Positions 36,201 to 43,687 of a stretch of 49,362 nucleotides of DNA are shown here, one piece after another (positions within the stretch are counted from its first letter, which is position 1; each line of letters opens with the position of its first letter). The position numbers were made by a program, and so were the translations under genes. Under the pieces are notes generated by a model. It searched no databases and was not told the DNA's origin. It saw only the letters and a program-made list of their open reading frames with translations. The DNA comes from Nostoc sp. NOS(2021) (GTDB lineage: Bacteria; Cyanobacteriota; Cyanobacteriia; Cyanobacteriales; Nostocaceae). The stretch is taken from assembly GCF_017115025.1 (NCBI RefSeq), contig NZ_JABXKM010000034.1, positions 8,217 to 57,578 of the forward strand. Reading direction: 5' to 3'.

Positions 36201-37442
36201 GATGCACGTATTGTTTTAGATGATATTTTTCAAAATAGTCAATATATTTTTTTACGTGAAAATGTAGCTTGGCGTATTTTAGAACTTGAACCTAATAATC
36301 AAGAAGCACTTATTTTTTTGCTTGGCAGGTATAAAAACCAAGATAATTCAGCGCAATATTTTACAGAAGAGGCATTCATTGATTTTCTGAGAGAATACCC
36401 AGAAAGCATTAATAATTTTATTAATGTATTACGTAACTGCCAAGATGTTAATACAAGTAAACTTATAATTCGACTATTACGAGAAGTAAGCAATGAAAAC
36501 TATCAATTAGAAATAGTTAAAATATTGAAGGAGATATTAAACACTACTAAGAATGAAGGCATTATCTATGAAGCTATATCTGATTGTATCGCTTATTTAG
36601 CCGTTAAAGAACTAGGAACAATTGCTAATCAAAATTTAAATGCTATTAATACCTTAATTAATATCATCAGTCATACTAATGATAATGAGATAAAGATTGT
36701 AGGTATTAAGAGTTTGAGCAAAATCGGTGTTGGAAATTTGGATGTTGTAAACACTTTAATTAATTTGATGAAAAATCCTAACGAAAGCGATAATTATCGG
36801 TTGATTCGTAAGAGTTTACTACAAGTTATGCAAGGTAGGCTATTTGCAGTAGCAGTAGCAGGATTAAAAGATAACTTTATCGGCAAAGATGAAGATAATG
36901 ATGATTACTCATATCTTCTTTGGCACTGCGCCGAAAATATGAGTTATCCTGATTTTTATCGCGCTTGGTATGGTGAATCATCCCCACTTCAAAACTTAGA
37001 AACCCAATTTACAGATATTCATTCCATCCTTTCTCAACTCCAACCCACAGATAAAACTCATCCGCTTGTCATCAACTTAAAATCATTGCAAGATGAAACC
37101 GATACAAGCGCAATATGCCAAGAAATTTGTAACCAAATTTATCTCACAGCTTTTACCGAAAATTCAGAAATTCCCGAAGTTAATAACGCGCCTCAACTAA
37201 AACGAATTATCCCCCAAATTAAAAAGCAACTGCAAACACAAAACATAGCTTTAATTATCAATAACTGCAAACCAAATCAAATAATTATTACCTTCTGCGA
37301 TAAATTAAGAGATGTATTACATATCGCCTTTATCACTGATCAACCATTAGACCCACCATTGAAAGGTTTTCCACCTAACCAGCCAAATTTACTCAATGCT
37401 ATTCAAAGCTGGATTAATGAGACAGCGTTCTTGCGTAAGTAA
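33240..37442 (+). CDS. HTH-NACHT NTPase with HEAT-like repeats (bacterial NLR type)
   Basis: 1400 residues from the ATG at 33240; an upstream TTG (33123) would read through the inverted repeat and is rejected. Residues 10-82 form an XRE-like helix-turn-helix (WTQEDLVNKSGSSLSTVKRF). The stretch VPLGLVERKQQQRRDENVER is the conserved linker of cyanobacterial NACHT proteins. The NACHT NTPase has Walker A GEPGAGKTT (190-198) and Walker B LLLDGVDE (269-276), with the winged-helix part reaching about 500. The remaining 900 residues are leucine/asparagine-rich helical repeats of ARM/HEAT type (INTLINIISHTNDNEIKIVG). Bacterial relatives act as STAND sensors in phage defence; that role is likely but not proven here. 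No separate effector domain is seen. The last Lys codon and the stop fall inside a MITE end. Confidence 0.88.
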   Translation: MTTAHTSGSIRVTPEGLQKVINRMAELEKDRDPYTKGWTQEDLVNKSGSSLSTVKRFLKGESISKPHVIWITGALNLDPLEVISPKEWNQDTGNLEIDWWEVCHRMLDNQQEQQRIRRKASEMGFEVNVHVPLGLVERKQQQRRDENVERGQVYQLEKEVITKTYEHNDFLEEVISQRSARKNKHVAIVGEPGAGKTTLLSAIASHIKDNTQHLPIFISLGSLQGMTLEDYLLKKWLPDAMRLVNPQFIPSSEIENQLITRFYQSGVWLLLDGVDEMGESSPVEALNKISRELTNCLGQARVVLTCRLNVWDASLNNNILPSFDTYKTQEFQPEQVNEFIDKWFKCAESIQQGEELKAKLIEPGKERIPELVINPLRLSLLCQIFYQNEEGELPETKAEFYEIFTRYFYEWKPELVPDVINSYQLKKELHQALGKLALAGINSDLKFRLKRSLAVEEMGEKLFKLAYDLGWLNQVDRDAVNDEDVYAFFHPNFQEYFAALIIDDWHYFLNHVPNNPEEGIYRIFEPQWKEVMLLWIGRKNVEKEQKESFLSTLIDLSNDCEFSYFYYEQPDFLGALLIVEFPNFSRSHEIVKNIVEYSFGYFDANNQRWEKSPLFIVKRAKEVLNLTNASHLVYALLNEREILLYAKEYMDKNIFSELSSDIFWTLNKVDHNNDFVINQIIHWIKEAEYWSNDDYDNPKTLPYDEIMTSNPDIINKLSEMLIKSYNSIIDKRRIEQIKKQIKENQVSQQNTDHHIKYDSSLMPNDVDTMLEKLNAYNAEEDRLNELVQLDENTLKIAKLFNTLTETLTRIAPNNQNIINLLINIFKKEWDNVNFDHDFCLKLVTSIDKVKANKQELIDFLNEKLLDNHFIDDYRHCCIAEYLLKIEPENHIAINILNKSLPKIKDDKMTLRIASALVETNTDNHEIINTLVRLLDDRKINEPQQNIRLDAKSLSNFLSDAESISNFLSKVTPEKVISCLAKMAYQCNDARIVLDDIFQNSQYIFLRENVAWRILELEPNNQEALIFLLGRYKNQDNSAQYFTEEAFIDFLREYPESINNFINVLRNCQDVNTSKLIIRLLREVSNENYQLEIVKILKEILNTTKNEGIIYEAISDCIAYLAVKELGTIANQNLNAINTLINIISHTNDNEIKIVGIKSLSKIGVGNLDVVNTLINLMKNPNESDNYRLIRKSLLQVMQGRLFAVAVAGLKDNFIGKDEDNDDYSYLLWHCAENMSYPDFYRAWYGESSPLQNLETQFTDIHSILSQLQPTDKTHPLVINLKSLQDETDTSAICQEICNQIYLTAFTENSEIPEVNNAPQLKRIIPQIKKQLQTQNIALIINNCKPNQIIITFCDKLRDVLHIAFITDQPLDPPLKGFPPNQPNLLNAIQSWINETAFLRK

Positions 37443-37554
37443 GTGGGTCAAATTAAATATAAAACCTCACTCTGCCTCCGGCTTCCCTCTCCTTACCAAG
37501 GAGAGGGATTGAGGGTGAGGTTTTATCTTATATTTAATTGTGCCTTCCTACTTA
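37436..37554. mobile_element. MITE, TAAGTAG-ended family, copy 2
   Basis: A 119-bp hairpin element. The left end TAAGTAAGTGGGTCAAATTA and the reverse-complemented right end TAAGTAGGAAGGCACAATTA share the ending AAATATAA. The core differs from copy 1: it is a G/C-rich stem (CCCTCTCCTT with AAGGAGAGGG) of a common repeat type. Base 37436 falls inside the last codons of the NACHT gene. Confidence 0.75.
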
Positions 37555-37655
37555 TTGTTTTTTTTGAATATTCAGTGTTAGCGCAAACAACAAACATGGG
37601 AACGCTTAGTTGGGTTGGGAGCATCTCACTTTTGTCAAAATCGTCTAGCCCAGGG

Positions 37656-38078
37656 TTATTTTTGAATCAATTTTAGCGCCTGAGTTAAGATTTCTTGTTC
37701 GTCAACCATTGCGGCTAATTCTTCGGTTTCATAACGCCCCTCAAAAGTTTCTAGCGCCGCTCTTTTCAGTGCCACTTGATATCCTTGTTGCAGAATATCC
37801 ATTAATTCTGCTTGATTCAAGTAAAAACCACCGGATTTGCGGCGCTTGTTTATTTTGTTGATTTCACGCACCGTATTTTCTATCGAAACATCCCAAGAGC
37901 GAGTAGAACGTTTTTCAGCCTTTTGTTTAATTAAATGGATGAGAAGAATCACACCATAACTATCAATTTTATTGATTTTGTCACTGAGGCTCATTTCTTC
38001 TAACTCATCCACCAACAGCAGCGCCTCATGGATTTTGCCTTGTTCTAGAAGTTGCCTAATTTCTAGCAGTTCTTCCAT
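37656..38078 (-). CDS. DUF29-family protein
   Basis: A 140-residue soluble helical protein. MEELLEIRQLLEQGKIHEAL at the start and LIHLIKQKAEKRSTRSW in the middle fit the DUF29 family, which is greatly expanded in cyanobacteria. No catalytic motif, signal peptide or membrane helix. Function unknown. It converges on the NACHT gene and precedes glmU on the same strand with about 120 bp between, so it may have its own promoter. Confidence 0.8.
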   Translation of the reverse strand: MEELLEIRQLLEQGKIHEALLLVDELEEMSLSDKINKIDSYGVILLIHLIKQKAEKRSTRSWDVSIENTVREINKINKRRKSGGFYLNQAELMDILQQGYQVALKRAALETFEGRYETEELAAMVDEQEILTQALKLIQK

Positions 38079-38198
38079 ATTATGTTTTGAGATTTTGGCT
38101 TCACTACTAATCTAACTAGATTAGATATCTTGCAAAAATCCTGGTTTATGGTCTAAAACCACAGATGAATCGTGATTAACACCGATGAATTATTTATG

Positions 38199-39569
38199 TT
38201 AATCTCTAGTTTCATTTTCAACACTTTTCCTCCGCCAAGCTGGTTTCACCACTTGACGACTACGGCCGATCGCTAGAGAATCATTAGGAACATCTTCTGT
38301 GATCGTCGAACCAGCTGCGATGTAGACATCATCACCCAAGGTAATTGGAGCCACTAAAACGCTATTGGCACCAGTTTTTGTCCGATCGCCTATTTTGGTA
38401 CGATGTTTCTTCACGCCGTCATAATTGGCAGTAATTGTACCGGCACCAATATTCACCTGATTACCGACAACGCTATCACCTATGTACGACAAATGTGCTG
38501 CATTCGTGCGATCGCCTAACTGAGTATTTTTCAATTCTACAAAATTCCCCACACGGCAACCAGCACCCACTTGTACCTGACCGCGCAAATGGGCATAAGG
38601 CCCAATTCGGCTGCCAGCTTGCACTGTGCTATTTATTACTACTGAATACTGTACGGTGACATTTTCACTCAACTGGCTATTTTCAATTAAACTCCCCGGC
38701 CCAATGTGACTTCCGGTTTTAATCACCGTATTTCCCCGTAGGTGAGTTTGGGGTTCAATAATTACATCCGGCTGTAATTCCACTGTTTCATCAATGGTGA
38801 TACTTGTGGGATCGATGAGAGTGACACCCGCCAGCATCCATTTTTCCTTGACTCGCCTTTGCAAAATTTCAGATGCTGTTGCCAGTTGCAGGCGATCGTT
38901 GATACCGAGAATTTCTTGATAATCTTCCACATTCACTGCCATCACTTGTCCCACCTGAGTGACGGCATCAGTAAGATAGTATTCTTTTTGGACATTATTT
39001 GCCTGTAGATGGGGCAGCACCTTTGCCAAATCTGGCCAACGGAAGCAGTAAACTCCAGCGTTAATCCGGTGATTTTGTCTTTGAGCAGCAGTACAATCCT
39101 TATGTTCGACCATTTGCTGCACAAAATTTTCATCGTTACAAAAAACGCGCCCGTAGCCTGTGGGGTCGGGTAGGTGCGAGGTGAGAATAGTGGCGGCGTT
39201 TTGATTTTGGGCGTGAGTTTGTAACATCTGCTTGAGGGTTTCGCTGCGTATCAACGGTAAATCGCCGTTAAGTATCAGCAAATCCCCAGTGTAGTCTTCC
39301 AAGTGAGGAAGTAATTGCTGGATGGCATGACCTGTCCCCAGTTGCACAGTCTGTTCGACAAACTCCAAACTGGGAATTGAATGCATAGCGGCTTGCACTT
39401 CCTCGGACTGATATCCCACAATCACGATTCGCCGTGAGGGCGAAAGTGGTTCTACACTTTCGAGAACTCTCTCTACTAGCGATCGCCCACCCAAAGAATG
39501 TAAAACCTTAGGTAAGCGTGATTTCATCCGTGTGCCGCGTCCCGCCGCTAGAATTGCTACAACTACCAT
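38199..39569 (-). CDS. glmU: Bifunctional GlmU: N-acetylglucosamine-1-phosphate uridyltransferase / glucosamine-1-phosphate acetyltransferase
   Basis: Makes UDP-GlcNAc for peptidoglycan and lipopolysaccharide. The N-terminal uridyltransferase (1-230) opens with [11 protein letters not shown], the nucleotide loop, and has LNGDLPLI and the INAGVYCF segment. The left-handed beta-helix acetyltransferase (about 250-440) shows hexapeptide repeats ([32 protein letters not shown] with the catalytic His region). At 456 residues it matches E. coli GlmU (456). All active-site segments appear intact. The gene stands alone on the minus strand. Confidence 0.97.
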   Translation of the reverse strand: MVVVAILAAGRGTRMKSRLPKVLHSLGGRSLVERVLESVEPLSPSRRIVIVGYQSEEVQAAMHSIPSLEFVEQTVQLGTGHAIQQLLPHLEDYTGDLLILNGDLPLIRSETLKQMLQTHAQNQNAATILTSHLPDPTGYGRVFCNDENFVQQMVEHKDCTAAQRQNHRINAGVYCFRWPDLAKVLPHLQANNVQKEYYLTDAVTQVGQVMAVNVEDYQEILGINDRLQLATASEILQRRVKEKWMLAGVTLIDPTSITIDETVELQPDVIIEPQTHLRGNTVIKTGSHIGPGSLIENSQLSENVTVQYSVVINSTVQAGSRIGPYAHLRGQVQVGAGCRVGNFVELKNTQLGDRTNAAHLSYIGDSVVGNQVNIGAGTITANYDGVKKHRTKIGDRTKTGANSVLVAPITLGDDVYIAAGSTITEDVPNDSLAIGRSRQVVKPAWRRKSVENETRD

Positions 39570-39717
39570 AATTAGCTATCAGCTATCAGTGAAATTGTGA
39601 TTAATGCTGTTGGTACTTTAAAATCTAGGCTCAAATCATACCAGCTAATCATAGAAGACTGAAATATAATACCAATTAGCGTTATTACAGCAGCTACAAA
39701 TTATTATTCCCTACTCC

Positions 39718-40956
39718 CTACTCCCTCTCTTTTTTCTGACAGAAGCGAATAAACTCTGCAAACTGCTGCATTAGTTTGGGATTACGCCAACCGGAATCAG
39801 CTTCTTGTTGCATTACTGAAAGTGCTTCTGCTGAAGTAAAAGCTCTTTTGTAAGGTCGTTCGCTGGTCAAAGCATCATAAATATCAATTAACTGAAATAC
39901 TTGCGCCAGGTAGGGAATATCATCCCCCTTGAGTCTATCAAGGTAGCCTGAGCCATCCCAGCGTTCGTGATGATGACGAATAATGGGAATTACACCCCGC
40001 ATACTGCGTAGTGGCTGGCAGATTTTTTCCCCAATCAAAACGTGCTGCTGCATGATCTGCCAATCTTCGGGGGTGAGTTCGCCTTTTTTCAGCAGCACTG
40101 CATCGGGAATACCCACCTTGCCAATATCGTGGAGATAACCAGCCCACATCAAATCTCGAATTTGGTAGCGTGAGAGGTTGAGGTATTCACCAAAAACTTG
40201 TCCCAGTTTTACCAGGCGTTCACAATGGTCACCTGTATTGGGATCGCGACTTTCAATCGACATGGCAATGGAAAATAGTACTTGTTCGGCATGGTCTAAA
40301 TCTTCGTTCAGACGCTTCTGCCGCACCAAGGACTTTACACGTGCCGCCAGTTCCACACGATCAAAGGGTTTGGTGAGAAAATCATCAGCCCCAACTTCAA
40401 TTCCCCGAATGCGCGATCGCCTGTCATTTAACGCGGTAATAAAAATCACTGGGATTAGTCTAGTCTGCTCATCCTGCTTGAGCAATTGGCACACTTCAAA
40501 TCCATCCATTCCTGGCATCATCACATCCAGCAAAATCAAATCTGGTTGTTTTTGAGTTACCAATCCGACAACAATTGAACCCCTGTCCGCCTCAATCACT
40601 TCGTATCCTTCCATCCCCAAGAGGGCAACAGCAGTCATGCGACTGGCGGCATGATCGTCAACAACTAAAACCTTCGGCTGATCTAAATCAAACCCATTCA
40701 CTTTATAACCTTTGGCTTGTAGTGTTCTAGAGACCAATGAATGATCACCACAATTAACATCAGCTTTTATCCAAGAATACGCTGCTTGCCTATCTTCAAG
40801 CATAAAGTCTTCTTGGGATAAGCCTAAAGAATAACCCTCGGAATTTTGCGATCCTATGGCATGATTTGAACCGATACTTTTCACTCTGCTAATAGGGTTT
40901 GACTCACTAAGAATTTGTTCTGTAAAGCCTGTATGGTTGGATTTCCATTGAATCAC
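39718..40956 (-). CDS. Response regulator with HD-GYP phosphodiesterase output
   Basis: 412 residues. About 88 N-terminal residues are polar and unassigned. The receiver domain (about 90-205) has VLVVDDHAASR, phospho-Asp in LILLDVMMPGMDG, and the conserved Lys in DDFLTKPFD. The HD-GYP domain (about 225-395) has HCERL, YLHDIGKVGIPD and IIRHHHERWDGSGYLDRLKG with the GYP signature, here read G-Y-L. HD-GYP enzymes hydrolyse cyclic di-GMP; replacing Pro by Leu in GYP is seen in many active members. The start is a GTG at 40956. An internal ATG (MLEDRQ, about codon 52) would leave both domains intact. No cognate histidine kinase is adjacent. Confidence 0.9.
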   Translation of the reverse strand: MIQWKSNHTGFTEQILSESNPISRVKSIGSNHAIGSQNSEGYSLGLSQEDFMLEDRQAAYSWIKADVNCGDHSLVSRTLQAKGYKVNGFDLDQPKVLVVDDHAASRMTAVALLGMEGYEVIEADRGSIVVGLVTQKQPDLILLDVMMPGMDGFEVCQLLKQDEQTRLIPVIFITALNDRRSRIRGIEVGADDFLTKPFDRVELAARVKSLVRQKRLNEDLDHAEQVLFSIAMSIESRDPNTGDHCERLVKLGQVFGEYLNLSRYQIRDLMWAGYLHDIGKVGIPDAVLLKKGELTPEDWQIMQQHVLIGEKICQPLRSMRGVIPIIRHHHERWDGSGYLDRLKGDDIPYLAQVFQLIDIYDALTSERPYKRAFTSAEALSVMQQEADSGWRNPKLMQQFAEFIRFCQKKERE

Positions 40957-41691
40957 AAAGGCACTCCAAGTTTTTGCACAAGTTAATAGGGTCAGATGTC
41001 CAAAACAAATTTAATATTCGACTGTATCTGAGCCAGAGTTTCCATAGGGATTATGCATAATGTTAAGCGGTCTATCTGACTTTTTCGCAGCATGTATTTT
41101 TTATGTTACGAACAACGTGTATCTTGTTGTCAAATTTTTTGCTTCTAATTCCAGTATGATGAATTTTCACAAATGTTAAATCAGGTTTTTTACGGAGATT
41201 TTTTAACCTAGCGGCCCTAGAAAGCGTTATAATTACTTTCTTTATATCGAGATATCGGGTTTTGAGTTTCAAACCTTTATGGTAATCATTAGGTATACAT
41301 GTTTTTACTTACTCAGTTATAGCAATACTTAATTACTGTCAAGGGGCATGTAATATTGAATACTACCACATAATTAAACTATTTGGTTTGTTAAAACTCT
41401 TGCCTGAGTATCTGGAAAGTAATAGGACTTACGTATCATACATATGTACTATGAAAATTTAGGCTTTTGAGCCATATTTATAGCAGGGAACTCTTAACAG
41501 GGTTGAAAGTCTCTTGGTGTCAGTGTTTTCTGATTAGCTGATATCAACCGCTACCTGGCAACTGCTATAACACCCAACACAATGAAAAACTCCATCCCAA
41601 GAGTGGGTGGAGTTTTTGGGTATGGGGAATGGGGCATAGGGCATGGAGAAGAATCACCAATGCCCAGCCCGTCGTAGACATCGCAACCGAA
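40957..41691. other. Intergenic gap with repeat debris
   Basis: About 735 bp, AT-rich, between the minus-strand HD-GYP gene and the end of the minus-strand methyltransferase gene. It holds a solo MITE end (AGGACTTACG near 41424), the terminator hairpin at 41585-41617 and a repeat word (GCCCGTCGTAGACATCGC near 41668). A 66-codon frame at 41072-41272 has no recognisable features. Confidence 0.55.
41585..41617 (-). terminator. Terminator hairpin behind the methyltransferase gene
   Basis: AAAAACTCCATCCC on the left pairs, with one bulge, with GGGTGGAGTTTTT on the right. Both flanks give a T-run in their own direction, so it can work on both strands. It lies about 75 bp past the stop of the minus-strand MnmC-like gene. 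Confidence 0.7.
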
Positions 41692-42615
41692 CTACAAACT
41701 AGTTCCCATAAAATCCCTGCCTTGTGTTCCCAATAACCACCTTTTTCGCCAACGGGAGGTAGGTTCCAGCCAAGAGGTTTGTTGCTCTTGTTGTCGCCGC
41801 ATCACTATGACTTCGGTTGAATCGCTCAATTGAGGATCGCGATAAGGAATAGCAGCACGGGTTAGCAAGTGTTCTTTTTCAGCTTGCGAGAGGGGAGTGA
41901 GTGCTAAGTAGTTTTTCAACTCAGCACTCCCAGAATGGGCTGCCACAGTACCAGGCGATCGCCTTCCTACCGGTGGGGTAGAACCGATAATCAAGCCAGC
42001 AGACAAAAGTGCTGTGCGTACAGCCGCAGAACAAGAATAGGTGGCTAATAAACCATCTTGATGTAAACACAATGACAGTTGTTTAATAAATTCAACAGCC
42101 CATAATTGAGGACACTGTGGTGGTGAAAAAGGATCGAGGAAAATTGCATCTGCCCAGAAACCCGACTGATGTACTAGCGTTATCGTAGTTCTAGCATCGC
42201 CAATTAGTAGCTTCGCTTTCAGGCAAGGTGTTTGCACTTGATGCTCAAAAGCTAGCTCTTTCAAAATTTCAATATAGTTACAGTTCCAATTGTTGAACAA
42301 GTGATGAGCGATCGCAGCTTGTGGCACAGATGGATTCAGTTCTAAACCGATTACTTCAACACAACAACTAGGATTCACTGCCCAAATTGTTTGCAAAGCA
42401 GCAGCTGTGTTATATCCTAGACCATAACAAATATCCAATAGTCGCAAGACTGGTTTTTGAGCGGCTGTAGCCAGTTGAGTCGGTTCCACAAACTTGAAAA
42501 AACTCTCCTGTTTAGCTCCATAATGGCTGTGAAAGGATTCACCAAACTCTTGAGAGACAAAGGTGAAAGAACCATCTGCTGTTAACTTAGGTGTAAAATT
42601 CTCTAAGTCTGACAT
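41692..42615 (-). CDS. MnmC-like SAM-dependent methyltransferase
   Basis: About 307 residues from the ATG at 42615 (MSDLENF). An upstream TTG at 42648 would overlap the divergent rhodanese gene and is unlikely. The SAM site is LRLLDICYGLGYNTAAAL. IGDARTTI and DAIFLDPFSPPQCPQLWAVE match the methyltransferase half of MnmC (DUF752), which completes 5-methylaminomethyl-2-thiouridine at tRNA position 34. The FAD-dependent oxidase half is absent, so this is a stand-alone transferase as in many bacteria and plants. It is divergent from the rhodanese, with only 25 bp between starts. tRNA thiolation and this methylation belong to the same modification pathway, so the pairing may be functional. Confidence 0.85.
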   Translation of the reverse strand: MSDLENFTPKLTADGSFTFVSQEFGESFHSHYGAKQESFFKFVEPTQLATAAQKPVLRLLDICYGLGYNTAAALQTIWAVNPSCCVEVIGLELNPSVPQAAIAHHLFNNWNCNYIEILKELAFEHQVQTPCLKAKLLIGDARTTITLVHQSGFWADAIFLDPFSPPQCPQLWAVEFIKQLSLCLHQDGLLATYSCSAAVRTALLSAGLIIGSTPPVGRRSPGTVAAHSGSAELKNYLALTPLSQAEKEHLLTRAAIPYRDPQLSDSTEVIVMRRQQEQQTSWLEPTSRWRKRWLLGTQGRDFMGTSL

Positions 42616-42640
42616 TTTACAAAAAACTAAATAATGACTA

Positions 42641-43462
42641 ATGCCCAATCCCCAATTTATTGTTTCGCCAGCTTGGCTGTTTGAACATCTCGAAGATCCG
42701 CAAGTCGTTATTGTAGATTGTCGTTTTTCTCTAGGCGATCCACAACTAGGACAACAACAGTACCAGACAAGTCATATAGAGGGGTCATATTACCTAGATT
42801 TGAATCAGGATCTTTCCAGTCCAGTGGGTAAGCATGGCGGGAGACATCCTTTACCTAATCCCAATGATATAGCTAACAAATTGGCGGCGATTGGGGTAAA
42901 TTACCAAAAAAGTTTAGTTGTAGTTTATGATGATTCGCGCTTTGCCTTTGCGGCTCGTCTATGGTGGCTGTTGCGCTATCTAGGACATGAGCAAGTAGCA
43001 GTACTGGATGGAGGCTTTGCTGGATGGCAAAAAGCTGGGTATTCTGTTACAAATGTTATTCCTCACCCCCGGATGGGTAAGTTTGTAGCTCAAGTACAAA
43101 CAGAAAAGGTGGTAGATATTACAGAGGTGAAAAGCCGGAAAGAGAGCCACGAGGTAGTATTGGTAGATTCAAGAGAGAGCGATCGCTACCGAGGTGAACG
43201 AGAGCCAATTGATAAAATTGCTGGTCATATTCCCGGTGCAGTCAACTATCCCTGGCAAGAAGTTACAGACTCTTCCGGCTACCTACTCCCTCAAGATGAA
43301 CAACGCCGTCGCTGGGAAAAGCTAGAAACAGCCGAGGAAATCTTGGTATATTGCGGTTCTGGCGTTACTGCTTGTGTGAATTTACTTTCTTTAGAATTAG
43401 CTGGCATTAGCAAGGGTAAACTTTATGCTGGTAGCTGGAGTGATTGGATTTCTTATTTATAG
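42641..43462 (+). CDS. Sulfurtransferase with two rhodanese domains
   Basis: 273 residues, two rhodanese domains. The first (about 1-130) is inactive, without a cysteine in the catalytic loop. The second (about 150-270) has catalytic Cys238 in the loop CGSGVTA. That loop, C-G-S-G-V-T, is of the mercaptopyruvate-sulfurtransferase-like type rather than the thiosulfate type C-R-K-G-V-T. Other marks are VDCRFSLGDPQLG, DLNQDLSSPVGKHGGRHPLP and the interdomain IPGAVNYPW. Transfers sulfane sulfur to thiols or cyanide. It starts 25 bp from the divergent MnmC-like gene. Confidence 0.93.
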   Translation: MPNPQFIVSPAWLFEHLEDPQVVIVDCRFSLGDPQLGQQQYQTSHIEGSYYLDLNQDLSSPVGKHGGRHPLPNPNDIANKLAAIGVNYQKSLVVVYDDSRFAFAARLWWLLRYLGHEQVAVLDGGFAGWQKAGYSVTNVIPHPRMGKFVAQVQTEKVVDITEVKSRKESHEVVLVDSRESDRYRGEREPIDKIAGHIPGAVNYPWQEVTDSSGYLLPQDEQRRRWEKLETAEEILVYCGSGVTACVNLLSLELAGISKGKLYAGSWSDWISYL

Positions 43463-43476
43463 CGACTAGAAGTATT

Positions 43477-43617
43477 GGGCGAATAGAATTCGCGGCTACA
43501 CAAACGAACGCGAGTGCGTCTCGCAGAGAAGTCCACCTCCGTGGACTAATACAAAATCAAGTGTTTTTAACCCACGGAGGTGGGTTTTGCCTGTGTAGCC
43601 GCGACTTCCAGTCGCCC
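43477..43617. mobile_element. Hairpin/MITE-like element behind the rhodanese gene
   Basis: A 141-bp element. The left end GGGCGAATAGAATTCGCGGC and the reverse-complemented right end GGGCGACTGGAAGTCGCGGC, both continuing TACACA, make a 26-bp terminal inverted repeat with three mismatches. An inner stem pairs CCACCTCCGTGG with CCACGGAGGTGG. It begins 14 bp after the rhodanese stop. No target duplication was seen. Confidence 0.7.
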
Positions 43618-43687
43618 GGTGAGTAATAAATTAGACTTTTCAAACATCCTCTTAGACTAAAGGAAAAATCCTAACTCCTAACTTTTA

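Noticed and set aside
37443..37676. 77-codon frame after the NACHT gene
   Set aside because: Runs through the MITE at 37436-37554; the coding appearance comes from the hairpin repeat.
41072..41272. 66-codon minus-strand frame
   Set aside because: Lysine-rich product typical of random AT-rich DNA; no domain and no neighbour relation.
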